Below, one piece after another: positions 37,598 to 46,020 of a stretch of 64,000 bases of DNA. How positions within the stretch are numbered: position 1 is the stretch's first letter; each line of letters starts with the position of its first letter. The translations under genes and the position numbers were made by a program. Source of the stretch: Acetobacterium sp. KB-1 (GTDB taxonomy: Bacteria > Bacillota > Clostridia > Eubacteriales > Eubacteriaceae); contig NZ_CP030040.1 in NCBI RefSeq assembly GCF_003260995.1, positions 3,085,176 to 3,149,175 on the forward strand, in the 5' to 3' direction. Under the pieces are notes generated by a model. The model worked only from the letters and a program-made list of their open reading frames with translations. It was not told the DNA's origin and did no database searches.

Positions 37598-38152
37598 ATG
37601 AATAATTTTGAAGTAAACGAGTATTTAAGAGAGCATTTGGAAAAGAAAGAGGTTAAAAAAGTAGCAAGCGATCTGAGTGTGATGGTTTATACCGATCGAA
37701 CCTTATCAGATGGTCGACTGATGGAGATGCTTAAATATATTAAAACAAGTTATTCGGATGTTTATGAGCAACTGATTGAAAAATGCGATGAATCTCAATA
37801 TAAACGGCTCTCGCAAAATGGACAACTAATATGCAAAGAAATAAATGAAGATACTTTTGCTGATGCAGTTTTCGCACTTGAAAATAATTTTTGCTCTGAA
37901 CGGATTGAAGACATTCGTGTTCTAGGAAAACATTTATATTCACAAAATGAAAGTGCTGAAAATAAAAAAGAGGTCACTGTACCGGTTGCTAAATCGAGCG
38001 AAAGAAAAGCAGTTGTACAACAAAAGGGCACAATACCCGTGGGGGAGCAGCGAAGGTCTCCGAAGAAAAAGAAAATCTCCGGGGGCCTGGTGTTAATTCT
38101 GGCAGGTTTAGCTCTGTTAGCAGTGGTAGCAATTGTTCTGACTATCAAGTAG
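37598..38152 (+). CDS. Tail-anchored small protein
   Basis: An unrecognised 184-residue protein. The N-terminal ~120 residues are helical and acidic (LSVMVYTDRTLSDGRLMEML). A basic linker (SPKKKKIS) leads to one C-terminal membrane helix, LVLILAGLALLAVVAIVLTI, ending two residues before the stop. This suggests a cytoplasmic domain held at the inner membrane. AGGAGG precedes the ATG, ten bases after the dynamin stop, so it is part of the same operon. It may be the membrane receptor for the dynamins; that is inference. Confidence 0.8.
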   Translation: MNNFEVNEYLREHLEKKEVKKVASDLSVMVYTDRTLSDGRLMEMLKYIKTSYSDVYEQLIEKCDESQYKRLSQNGQLICKEINEDTFADAVFALENNFCSERIEDIRVLGKHLYSQNESAENKKEVTVPVAKSSERKAVVQQKGTIPVGEQRRSPKKKKISGGLVLILAGLALLAVVAIVLTIK

Positions 38153-38261
38153 TTAGTCTTGCGATCAGTATTCAAAAAAAAGTTGAGCTACAGATAAAAG
38201 TGGAAAAAGCCAATAAAAAAAATAGCCAGGTATACAATACGATAAAGGATAGGCAGCAATA

Positions 38262-41200
38262 ATGATAAATGAATTAGATGTTAGAGATTATCATGATCTG
38301 TCCCGATCATTTATTTTGGCAAATGAAATCATAACGAAGAACTATTTAGCGAAACTGGAAAGCTATGAGATTGCAGAGTTGCCGAATGAACTGGGAATTA
38401 TTGCTGAAGTATGCAAGTTTACCCGTTTGTATAAAATTTCAAAACTGGTTTATAACAAAGATGAGCTATTTTTAGATAAACTTTCGACGATCCTCAATGG
38501 CCTTTATACAATCAACAGTACCGTTGTAACGATCATTACCAGCGATGGTTGCAATGTCGACCTATACATGGGAACAGTGAATAAGTCGCAACAGGACACG
38601 TCGAACATGGGCAAATTCTTAAGTGGATCTTTTTGTGGCAATCTGCCGGGATCGGAGATGAAGAATATCGGTGCCGATGAGATGGCAGAACTTTTTGAAG
38701 ATATTTTTAATGAGCGTTCCGTGGTATCGGCAGTGTCAGGTATTCCTTCGCTGCGAAATGAAGAGGAACAGAACAATGCAACCTATATTCAGGGAATTGA
38801 AAACATGGTTGATTCTTTGGCCGGGATCCAGTATACCCTTTTGACCATTGCAGATTCAGTTGAACCTGATCAACTGAATCAGTGCGAAAATAGTTTGGAA
38901 AATCTTTATACTCAAATATTCCCGTTTTTAAAATCAGAATTGAATTTCAATGAGAGTGAGGGTTTAAGTCTCACCGATTCGACTTCAAACAGTGTTTCAA
39001 AGGCGATCAATACTAGTGTCAGTGATACTCAAAACAGTACGATTTCAAAAGGCTGGAGCAAAGCTCACACTGAAGGCGAGTCGCTTACTGGAACTGCAAC
39101 AGCTGGTTTTTTTGTAGGTGTCGCAGGTGGTGTTGCAGTAAGTAAAGGCAAAAACTCTTCCGACACTTTATCAGAAACAGGAAATACGAGTGACAGTTTT
39201 GGGGTGACCTATAATAGTGGTGTCAGTGATGTGATCGCCGATATTACTGGTTTTTCTTCTGGAACAACTGAGACAAAGGGGCGTTCGCTACAGATTTCAA
39301 TGATCAATAAAAAGGCCGATAATATGCTGAAAAACATCGATCAGCAAATCGAGCGATTAAATCTTTGTGAAAGTTATGGTGCGTTTAATTATGCAACTTA
39401 CGTGATAACAAAAGAACTTGGCGATAATAAACGGGTTGCCAGTGCGTATAATGCATTACTGAAAGGGGATACATCGTATCTGCAAACAGCCCATATTAAT
39501 ACCTGGAATAAGAATAAGAGCGGGGCGGTACTTAATTACTTAAAACGCTTTACCCATCCAAATTTTACGGAGCACTATTTAACAGAGACCTATGTGTCAC
39601 CAGCTTCGCTGATCAGTGCAGAAGAACTGGCATTGTGTATCGGATTGCCCAAAAAGTCAATTATCGGTCTTCCGGTTATTGAGTGTGTTCCCTTCGGGAG
39701 AAGCATTCAGCGGTTATCTGAATCACAAGAACCGGAGCAGTCTATCAAATTGGGCAAGGTTCATCACATGGGGAAAACCTCGGATGATACTACAATTCAA
39801 TTGGATCTCAATAGTTTGGGGATGCACACCTTTATTACCGGTTCAACGGGTTCAGGCAAATCAAACACAATCTACGGTATATTAAATAAACTGCAAAAAA
39901 ACGATATTCATTTTTTAGTCATCGAACCGGCAAAAGGCGAATATAAGCATGTTTTTGGGAATAAGGAGGATGTTAATGTTTATGGTACCAATCCCAAGAT
40001 AATGCCTTTATTGAAAATCAATCCGTTCAAATTCCCCAAAGAGATTCATGTTCTGGAGCACATCGACAAGCTAATTGAAATTTTTAATGTCTGTTGGCCG
40101 ATGTATGCAGCAATGCCCGCTGTGTTAAAAGAATCGGTCGAACGGGCTTATGTTGCAGCGGGATGGGATCTCGATCTTTCGGAAAACGAAACGGCAGAAG
40201 CGTTATTTCCAAATTTTGCAGATATGCTGCTGGAACTTAATCAGGTTATTGGCGAGTCTGCTTATTCGGAAGAACTGAAAGGAAATTATATTGGGTCATT
40301 GGCGACACGGATCAAGTCATTAACCAATGGCATAAATGGTCGGATTTTTGGTTGCGATGAAATTGAAAATCAATTATTGTTTGATAGCAATACGATTGTT
40401 GATTTGAGCCGTGTCGGATCGATGGAAACCAAGGCCCTTGTTATGGGAATTTTGGTTATGCGCTTGCAGGAACACCGATTGGCACAGGGTGGCATGAACG
40501 CTGATCTCAAGCATGTGACGGTTCTGGAAGAAGCCCACCATTTATTGAAACGAACATCTACTGAGCAAAGTAGTGAAGGTTCAAATCTGCTCGGTAAATC
40601 AGTGGAAATGCTGGCGAACAGCATTGCTGAAATGCGAACCTACGGTGAAGGCTTTATTATCGCCGATCAATCACCTGGATTAATGGATATGTCAGTAATT
40701 CGTAATACCAATACGAAAATAATTTTACGATTACCAGACTTTTCAGATCGGGATTTAGTTGGAAAAGCGGCTTCGCTAAATGATGATCAGATCAAAGAAC
40801 TAGCGAAACTGCCAACCGGGGTTGCCGCCGTTTATCAGAATGACTGGTTGGAACCGGTTTTATGTAAAGTCAATAAACATCAGACATTGAGTAATAAACA
40901 GTATATGTTTGAAGAACAACTACAACGTGATGGATCAAATGAAAAAAAACTAAGAACAGAAATTATCAAATTTTTAGTACACGGCCGTATTCCCGAGAAA
41001 ATCGAACCGGATCTTGACTATATTGACCAGTATTTAATCAATTCAAACCTAGCGGCCAGCCACAAGCGATTAATAAAACAATTGACGGGCGAGTTTAAGA
41101 ATACAGGTTCACTGGAGATTTGGACAACAGAAAAATTTAGGGATCTATCTCGTTGTGTCTCGGAAATTCTTGACAGTGATCTTCACGTTGGCAAGGGGGT

Positions 41201-41399
41201 TATGGAGTCAAACGATTATCAGGAATTGACTAAGACGATGATTGATCTGATCAATCACAGAATTGATGAGAATAATGAACAGGTGCTTTTAGAAACCTGT
41301 CACTGTATGTTGAGAAATATAATAAGAAATCATGAAACGGATTTCGGCGTTTATGCAAAATGGCGGGAACATGTGGAGAATGGAGGGATGCGTCTATGA
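38262..41399 (+). CDS. HerA-like (DUF87) ATPase with large N-terminal region
   Basis: A 1045-residue ATPase. About 480 residues of unknown N-terminal sequence come first, including a Ser/Thr/Asn-rich stretch (residues 235-270) and a Gly-rich hydrophobic piece (AGFFVGVAGGVAVSKG, near 280). The HerA/FtsK-type motor follows: Walker A GSTGSGKSN (527-535), Walker B VTVLEEAHHLL (752-762), a sensor region FIIADQSPG and an arginine-finger-like IILRLPDFSDRDLVG. Family members are hexameric DNA or protein translocases, and several partner nucleases in phage defence. No NurA is present; instead the stop overlaps a WHH nuclease gene by four bases. Confidence 0.88.
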   Translation: MINELDVRDYHDLSRSFILANEIITKNYLAKLESYEIAELPNELGIIAEVCKFTRLYKISKLVYNKDELFLDKLSTILNGLYTINSTVVTIITSDGCNVDLYMGTVNKSQQDTSNMGKFLSGSFCGNLPGSEMKNIGADEMAELFEDIFNERSVVSAVSGIPSLRNEEEQNNATYIQGIENMVDSLAGIQYTLLTIADSVEPDQLNQCENSLENLYTQIFPFLKSELNFNESEGLSLTDSTSNSVSKAINTSVSDTQNSTISKGWSKAHTEGESLTGTATAGFFVGVAGGVAVSKGKNSSDTLSETGNTSDSFGVTYNSGVSDVIADITGFSSGTTETKGRSLQISMINKKADNMLKNIDQQIERLNLCESYGAFNYATYVITKELGDNKRVASAYNALLKGDTSYLQTAHINTWNKNKSGAVLNYLKRFTHPNFTEHYLTETYVSPASLISAEELALCIGLPKKSIIGLPVIECVPFGRSIQRLSESQEPEQSIKLGKVHHMGKTSDDTTIQLDLNSLGMHTFITGSTGSGKSNTIYGILNKLQKNDIHFLVIEPAKGEYKHVFGNKEDVNVYGTNPKIMPLLKINPFKFPKEIHVLEHIDKLIEIFNVCWPMYAAMPAVLKESVERAYVAAGWDLDLSENETAEALFPNFADMLLELNQVIGESAYSEELKGNYIGSLATRIKSLTNGINGRIFGCDEIENQLLFDSNTIVDLSRVGSMETKALVMGILVMRLQEHRLAQGGMNADLKHVTVLEEAHHLLKRTSTEQSSEGSNLLGKSVEMLANSIAEMRTYGEGFIIADQSPGLMDMSVIRNTNTKIILRLPDFSDRDLVGKAASLNDDQIKELAKLPTGVAAVYQNDWLEPVLCKVNKHQTLSNKQYMFEEQLQRDGSNEKKLRTEIIKFLVHGRIPEKIEPDLDYIDQYLINSNLAASHKRLIKQLTGEFKNTGSLEIWTTEKFRDLSRCVSEILDSDLHVGKGVMESNDYQELTKTMIDLINHRIDENNEQVLLETCHCMLRNIIRNHETDFGVYAKWREHVENGGMRL

Positions 41400-41998
41400 T
41401 GGAATTTGCTGGTGGAATCGGAAAAAGCATGGCTGAAAGCAAACTCAGTGAATTAGCAAAAGAGGTGCCTGCAACAAAACAGGATATTAAAGTGCTTGAT
41501 AAACCACTGCAGTTCGGTGAAAGTAAGATAAGTGAAAAAAATTTTTTGAATGAAGATACTGAAAAAAATATTAACACTAACAATTTTCCCACCCGTAATC
41601 AAGAATTAGAGGGGAAGGAACATCCGGAAACAAACGTACCTTTCGAAAAAAAATCTGTTGAAAATAACAATGGGGAAATAATAGACGTTGTTGTGCCAAA
41701 ATTCGACAGTGATTTCGATGCTCAACTACCATCAGAGCTTAATGAGGCATCTGATAAAGACCAATTTAATGAATGCAACAAACAATTAAAAGAAAAAATT
41801 GAAAAAAACCCTGAATTTGGTTCAAAATTTTCGAAAGAACAATTGGAACAAATCATGGATGGAGAAACACCGGATGGTTATACTTGGCATCATGATGCTG
41901 AAAAGGGGAAAATGCAGCTTGTAGATTCCACAGTACATGCAAAAACTGGTCATACAGGGGGCAAGTCCATTTGGGGCGGCGGAAGTGAAAAGCGATAA
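41396..41998 (+). CDS. WHH-type HNH/Endo VII nuclease (toxin-like)
   Basis: A 200-residue protein. Residues 1-120 are low-complexity and charged (rich in Glu, Asn and Lys) with no Sec signal or LXG domain. The C-terminus is a WHH nuclease: DGYTWHHDAEKGKMQLVD (W164, H165, H166), with H181 and H186 in the following VHAKTGHTGGKS. In polymorphic toxins this domain cleaves DNA. A SUKH protein follows after 11 bases, as expected for a toxin and its immunity partner. The start ATG overlaps the HerA stop by four bases, so production is tied to the ATPase. An in-frame start at 41360 is possible but lacks a ribosome site as good as GGAGGG here. Confidence 0.85.
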   Translation: MMEFAGGIGKSMAESKLSELAKEVPATKQDIKVLDKPLQFGESKISEKNFLNEDTEKNINTNNFPTRNQELEGKEHPETNVPFEKKSVENNNGEIIDVVVPKFDSDFDAQLPSELNEASDKDQFNECNKQLKEKIEKNPEFGSKFSKEQLEQIMDGETPDGYTWHHDAEKGKMQLVDSTVHAKTGHTGGKSIWGGGSEKR

Positions 41999-42009
41999 AG
42001 GAGAAAGAA

Positions 42010-42417
42010 ATGAATGATTTAACATGGAAATATGTGAAGGAATTAGAGAATAAAAATGCCGTTGAGTTGTTTGAAGATGAGAATGATATCAAAATACCAA
42101 CTGATATTGTGGAGTGCATAAAGATAAATAACGGAGGAAGGCCAAACAGAAAAGGGTTTGATACAGAGTGTTCTAAAGGACGTGTCGTAAAAAGTCTACT
42201 ATCCTTCAATCCGGAAGACTTAGAAACAATTTACACTATTTTTGATGTTTTGAAAAAAGAGAAAAGTGAGCTAATTCCAATTTTTTCTGATCCATCTGGA
42301 AACTATATCTGTTATGATACGCTGAACAAAGAGATGGTATTGTGGCTTCATGAAACAAATACGACTGAAAAAATCTCAAATAGTTTTTCTGAATTTTTAT
42401 CTTCACTATATGAGTAA
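42010..42417 (+). CDS. SUKH (SMI1/KNR4) family immunity protein
   Basis: A 135-residue acidic protein with the SUKH pattern: a helical start, IPTDIVECIKINNGGRPNRKGF at about 34-55 (typical NGG turn), and a C-terminal IPIFSDPSGNYICYDTLNKE followed by VLWLHET. SUKH proteins neutralise nuclease toxins of the HNH superfamily. It lies 11 bases after the WHH nuclease with AAGGAG upstream and is the last gene before a terminator. Immunity to the adjacent nuclease is a strong inference. Confidence 0.88.
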   Translation: MNDLTWKYVKELENKNAVELFEDENDIKIPTDIVECIKINNGGRPNRKGFDTECSKGRVVKSLLSFNPEDLETIYTIFDVLKKEKSELIPIFSDPSGNYICYDTLNKEMVLWLHETNTTEKISNSFSEFLSSLYE

Positions 42418-42460
42418 GTGGGTATTTTATAAAGTGTGAATTATTAACCCCTTCAGTATT

Positions 42461-42483
42461 AAAACCGCTTCGGCGGTTTTTAA
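42461..42483 (+). terminator. Terminator of the dynamin-HerA-WHH-SUKH operon
   Basis: AAACCGC-TTCG-GCGGTTT, a stable tetraloop hairpin with a T-run. It marks the end of the gene row that begins with the WYL regulator. Confidence 0.85.
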
Positions 42484-42552
42484 ATTCCCCAAAATCCTCA
42501 AAAACATTTCAAATCTTCACCACCTACCCAATTTCTGTCCACCCACCTATCA

Positions 42553-42667
42553 TATAATAATCTCAAGCCAGCAGCGGGCGGAAACGTATCCCTGCCAAAC
42601 CTATACGGGTGCTGCATGTGCAACTGGTGGGGCTGGCTAAAAGAAATTATTTGGAGGTGCAACATGC
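42553..42667 (+). ncRNA. Structured 5' leader before a membrane protein/GTPase pair
   Basis: A TATAAT at 42553-42558 would start transcription near 42565, exactly at a closing stem GCCAGC (42567-42572) / GCTGGC (42632-42637). The enclosed ~60 bases are GC-rich with a GAAA tetraloop hairpin (CGGAAACG) and conserved-looking CCCTGCC. GCATGTGCA (42614-42622) can pair with TGCAACATGC (42658-42667), which covers the start codon. This suggests a translational switch. It matches no riboswitch class I can name. Confidence 0.4.
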
Positions 42668-42966
42668 AAACAATTTTCTACATCATTATTCTGATTATCA
42701 GTCTGGTTTCATCCTTTAAGATCTGCGGATTATTGAAGGTAATGATCTGGGGTGAAAATACCCTGGATCTGGGGATGAAGATTCTGTCGTTTTGGGCGAT
42801 GATTTTCTTTTTCTGTCTGCTGTTCTGGGTCACTGTATTTGTCTATCTGGGCATTCCATTGCTGATCATTGGGGTGGTTGTGTTGGTAGCATCCCTAATT
42901 TTTGGCGGGAAAAGTGATGAAGCGGCGGTATCAGATGAGGACGAAGCGAAAGAATCAGAAGAATAA
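42664..42966 (+). CDS. Small membrane protein
   Basis: A 100-residue protein with three hydrophobic stretches (about residues 2-22, 38-58 and 60-82) and an acidic, Glu/Asp-rich C-terminus. Family not recognised. GGAGG precedes the ATG at 42664; the frame starting at 42616 lies in the structured leader and is not used. It is followed after 48 bases by a GTPase gene, likely one transcript. Confidence 0.7.
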   Translation: MQTIFYIIILIISLVSSFKICGLLKVMIWGENTLDLGMKILSFWAMIFFFCLLFWVTVFVYLGIPLLIIGVVVLVASLIFGGKSDEAAVSDEDEAKESEE

Positions 42967-43014
42967 GTCAGCTGACGATGATAAAAAAATGCGAACAGCA
43001 AGGGAGGAAATGAA

Positions 43015-44181
43015 ATGGAAATCGAATCTAAGGCAGATACCTTTGACTATGAAGCCGAATATGAAAAAATCAAGAATCAGGTGGTTACTTCTAATATTCT
43101 TTTGTGCGGCGCCACTGGGGTTGGCAAAAGCAGCCTGTTAAACTATATTTTCGGGTTGGAGCAGGAAAAGACGGCAACCGGTCGGCCGGTGACAACAGAA
43201 GGACTTTATCAGCATGCCTACGACTGTGGGATGGCCTTTACCATCAACATTTATGACACCTGGGGGCTTGAAGCCAATCAGTCTAAGCGCTGGAAAGATT
43301 TGATTGTGACGGAGGTAGAACGCCATGACTGTGAGCACATTGCTGAGTGGTTTCACACCATTATTTATGTTTTTTCGGCCAAGTCAGCCCAGATTGAAGG
43401 GTTCGAAAAAGCCATTATCCGGGAACTGATTGATCAGGGTAACCGGGTGATGACGGTGTTGACCCATTGCGATCTCCCCAATGTGGATGGTGCTATACAT
43501 CAGATGGAAGCCATTCTTGAGGATCTGGGTATTGAGAAGCGCAATATTGTCCGAGCCTGTTCAGTCTCAAAAAAACTGCTGGGCGGGCTTGAGTCCGAGC
43601 CGTTTGGGTTGGAGGATGTCATCCATAATATTCGTAAAAACCTGTGGCAATCAATCTGTCTCAAGGTGCCGGGGAATGTCCTGATCCATGCTCAGCTGTT
43701 AATGGAAAGCTGGCGGAACGATGTGTATGACTATATCGAGGAAACGGCGACGATTTTTAATGCCTCATCACTGAGCACAGTGAACCGGATCAATGATTAT
43801 GCCGGCCGCTCGGTTGAGATGGTTTATGGTGCCATCAGCCAATATGGCGAGGAAAAAATGGCTGAGGCCATTACCTATTATTGCCAGCTTGTCGACCAGC
43901 TGAATGCCCTGGCTGGAGAGCGTACTGGCAAGCCGGAATGGGACCGGCTTATGGATTTTGATTTTTCCCGGGATCGGGTCGATGTGGTCTGTGAATTACT
44001 GGCCAATCTGGTGGTGGGCCTGATTCCTTTTGCCGTCTTTTTCCTGTCCTCCAGCAACCAGGATAATCGGGTCCAAGAATTAAGGGATGGGATAGATGCC
44101 AGCTACAATCGGATTCTTGAAACCCTGAGCCAGGAGGCTCAAAAACTGGGAATTCAGCTGCTGCAGATGCAAGCAGCGTAA
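43015..44181 (+). CDS. Era/dynamin-like GTPase domain protein
   Basis: A 388-residue GTPase. G1 CGATGVGKSSLLNYIFG (residues 26-42), a switch Thr in GRPVTTEG, G3-like NIYDTWGLE in place of DxxG, and G4 THCD. The C-terminal half is helical with a hydrophobic segment LVVGLIPFAVFFLSS near residue 337-351, so it may bind the membrane. It resembles the 50S-binding/DUF697-linked GTPases of stress or conflict loci. The gene has its own leader and is separated from the dynamin operon by a terminator. Start follows GGGAGG. Confidence 0.85.
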   Translation: MEIESKADTFDYEAEYEKIKNQVVTSNILLCGATGVGKSSLLNYIFGLEQEKTATGRPVTTEGLYQHAYDCGMAFTINIYDTWGLEANQSKRWKDLIVTEVERHDCEHIAEWFHTIIYVFSAKSAQIEGFEKAIIRELIDQGNRVMTVLTHCDLPNVDGAIHQMEAILEDLGIEKRNIVRACSVSKKLLGGLESEPFGLEDVIHNIRKNLWQSICLKVPGNVLIHAQLLMESWRNDVYDYIEETATIFNASSLSTVNRINDYAGRSVEMVYGAISQYGEEKMAEAITYYCQLVDQLNALAGERTGKPEWDRLMDFDFSRDRVDVVCELLANLVVGLIPFAVFFLSSSNQDNRVQELRDGIDASYNRILETLSQEAQKLGIQLLQMQAA

Positions 44182-44226
44182 ATGATCCCATCGTGCTATC
44201 GATAATCGTTGTCAATCTTCCTAAAA

Positions 44227-44744
44227 TTAGCAATCAATGGCAAATAGCCGGGATTCGATTATTTTTCTTAAAGTCAGAATGACATCATCATAGGCTACCG
44301 GGTCATATAATAATTGCGATGTGATTTTTTCATAATCTCTCCGGTAAAAGTATTCCTCAATAATTTGATTTAGTATGCCATTTAGATCTTTGTCGGCTGA
44401 ATGGCAACTGGAATTGTTGTGACGTTCAATCCGGACTTCAGCAATCAGTGGGACAAGGGATTCCAGATCATCCAGTCTGTCAATGATCATCGATATATCA
44501 TAGAGATGCCTTGAATGTTCTGTAGGATTATTTTCAATGTAATAATCACAGACGGCGAAGACCTTATCAATAAAGGTACGTCCAATATCCTGAACGTAAA
44601 CTGGGAAGGGTTCTAAATGATAGGTCTTGATAATTTCTGGAAATTGTTGTGCCTGAAGATAATTAGCGACCAAGGAATTGATTTTTAATTCCTGTACAGG
44701 AAAAGCCAGGGTGAGGAGTGTATTTTCAATGACACGGATCTCTA
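44227..44744 (-). pseudogene. AbiEii nucleotidyltransferase toxin, C-terminal part (frameshifted)
   Basis: The 3' part of the AbiEii gene in a different frame from its 5' part. From about EIRVIENTLLTLAFPVQELK it reads the helical C-terminal region of the family (FIDKVFAVCDYYIEN, RHLYDISMIIDRL). Deleting one base near 44741-44744 joins the two parts. No ribosome site is seen for independent translation of this piece. Confidence 0.8.
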
Positions 44745-45142
44745 ACAACAGTATGGTTTTCCTGATAGGTATACTGAACGAGAAAGCTCTGAAATTTGCG
44801 CTCGGACTTGAAATCAACAGCATTTAAATACTCAAATCCAAGATCTTCTATCGTCTGTCTAATTTTTCGGTTTGTTTCTTTGATTGTACTTTGTGTTACC
44901 TTTCCATTATTAATCGGATAATATGAAAGGTCAATATCTTCTGAAAATCGATTGATTGCTTTGTAACACTTAGATAAAGAGGTTCCGCCTTTAAAAATAA
45001 AATTTGGTAAATTTGTTTTCAGCGTTCTTAAAAAAAGCGTAACAAAATAATCCTTAACAATAATATCTGGTGCAATCTTAAAATATACACTGGTTCTTAA
45101 AATACTCTCTCTGAAATTGACTTCATCCTTATGCAAAATCAT
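44742..45142 (-). pseudogene. AbiEii nucleotidyltransferase toxin, N-terminal part
   Basis: The 5' part of the toxin gene. It holds the nucleotidyltransferase core: FKGGTSLSKCYKAINRFSED with GGTS at residues 52-55 and the metal-binding Asp residues of SEDIDL (D69, D71). In the AbiE type IV system AbiEii transfers nucleotides to inactivate its target, and AbiEi represses the operon. Here the frame stops at VVRDPCH after a one-base shift, so the toxin lacks its C-terminal half unless the shift is a sequencing error. The start overlaps the antitoxin gene by 14 bases. Confidence 0.82.
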
Positions 45143-45743
45143 AAATCATCCCACTTTCAACCAATTTTTGATAAATTCGTTTTGGATAGGCGATGAGCAC
45201 CTGATCGAGCAGGGACCGAGAAAAATTTTGGCTTTTGAGGTAGGTACGCAAATTATCAATCTGTTCGACGTTGTTTAAATCAATGCTCGAAAGGGCTTCG
45301 AGAAATTCAATGAGGGTTACATTTTCATTAGTGATGGGAGTTCGGGAACGTCTTAGAATCACCGGTTGACCGCCGATTTGAACCTGTCGCTTGCGGTTAG
45401 TTTCATTGTTTGTGGAAATTTCAATGACGTTGGGAACTTGAGTGGTCAGCCCCCATTTATTCAGCAAAGCCAGACCTGTCAAAACGCCATACTGATTTTT
45501 GTCATCGCTGAGGTATTTTCGACGGATCACATCAGCAGGATTGAGTGACGATTTACCAAAGATGGTTTTTTCAGGGATATAGTAAATACCCTTTTGAAAC
45601 CGTCTGAGCTCTCCAGTCTTAGTCATCCTAGAGAAGGATTTTCTCAGCACATCGCTGGAAATTTTGTTTTTATTTTCCAGATCCGATAAAAAAATGGGCG
45701 TGTTGGGTTTAAATTTGGATTTAATTTGAGTAAGTGTTAGCAT
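45129..45743 (-). CDS. AbiEi-type antitoxin (DUF6088)
   Basis: A 204-residue antitoxin/transcriptional repressor of the AbiE family. The N-terminal winged helix (FLSDLENKNKISSDVLRKSF, then TKTGELRRFQKGIYYIP) is the DNA-binding part, and the C-terminal domain includes NVIEISTNNETNRKRQVQIG. It appears intact. ATG at 45743 is chosen (GAGGTG just upstream) over a GTG at 45752. It overlaps the toxin gene, as usual for AbiE. With the toxin broken the antitoxin may be a relic, or it may still repress its own promoter. Confidence 0.88.
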   Translation of the reverse strand: MLTLTQIKSKFKPNTPIFLSDLENKNKISSDVLRKSFSRMTKTGELRRFQKGIYYIPEKTIFGKSSLNPADVIRRKYLSDDKNQYGVLTGLALLNKWGLTTQVPNVIEISTNNETNRKRQVQIGGQPVILRRSRTPITNENVTLIEFLEALSSIDLNNVEQIDNLRTYLKSQNFSRSLLDQVLIAYPKRIYQKLVESGMIYDFA

Positions 45744-45925
45744 TGGAATCACCTCACCTATATTATAGAGGGTTTAAGTAAGATAGGCAAGTAATTATAC
45801 TATTTATGTATAAAAATGTGACACCTCCTTAAGAAATAGACTTTGCTTTTTTAAAAACTTGACACCAGCAGCTACTATTTCTGTGCGGGAGGTGATCTTT
45901 CCTCTAACAAAAAATCTTTAATTAT

Positions 45926-45967
45926 GAACAGGACCGGGACAAAATCAACGTTGTCCCAGTCCTGTTC
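45926..45967 (-). terminator. Hairpin downstream of the ABC-2 exporter operon
   Basis: GAACAGGAC-C-GGGACAA pairs with TTGTCCC-A-GTCCTGTTC, a strong 16-bp stem with one mismatch. It follows the last gene of the minus-strand ABC operon. A clear T-run is lacking directly after the stem. Confidence 0.6.
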
Positions 45968-46020
45968 TTATATGTATTAAATCAAATGATGAGCCTTGTT
46001 CTAAAACCCAACCATACTAC

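Noticed and set aside
38262-41399. Reading the HerA gene as part of a HerA-NurA DNA-end-resection pair
   Set aside because: No NurA nuclease is adjacent; the neighbours are dynamins and a WHH/SUKH pair.
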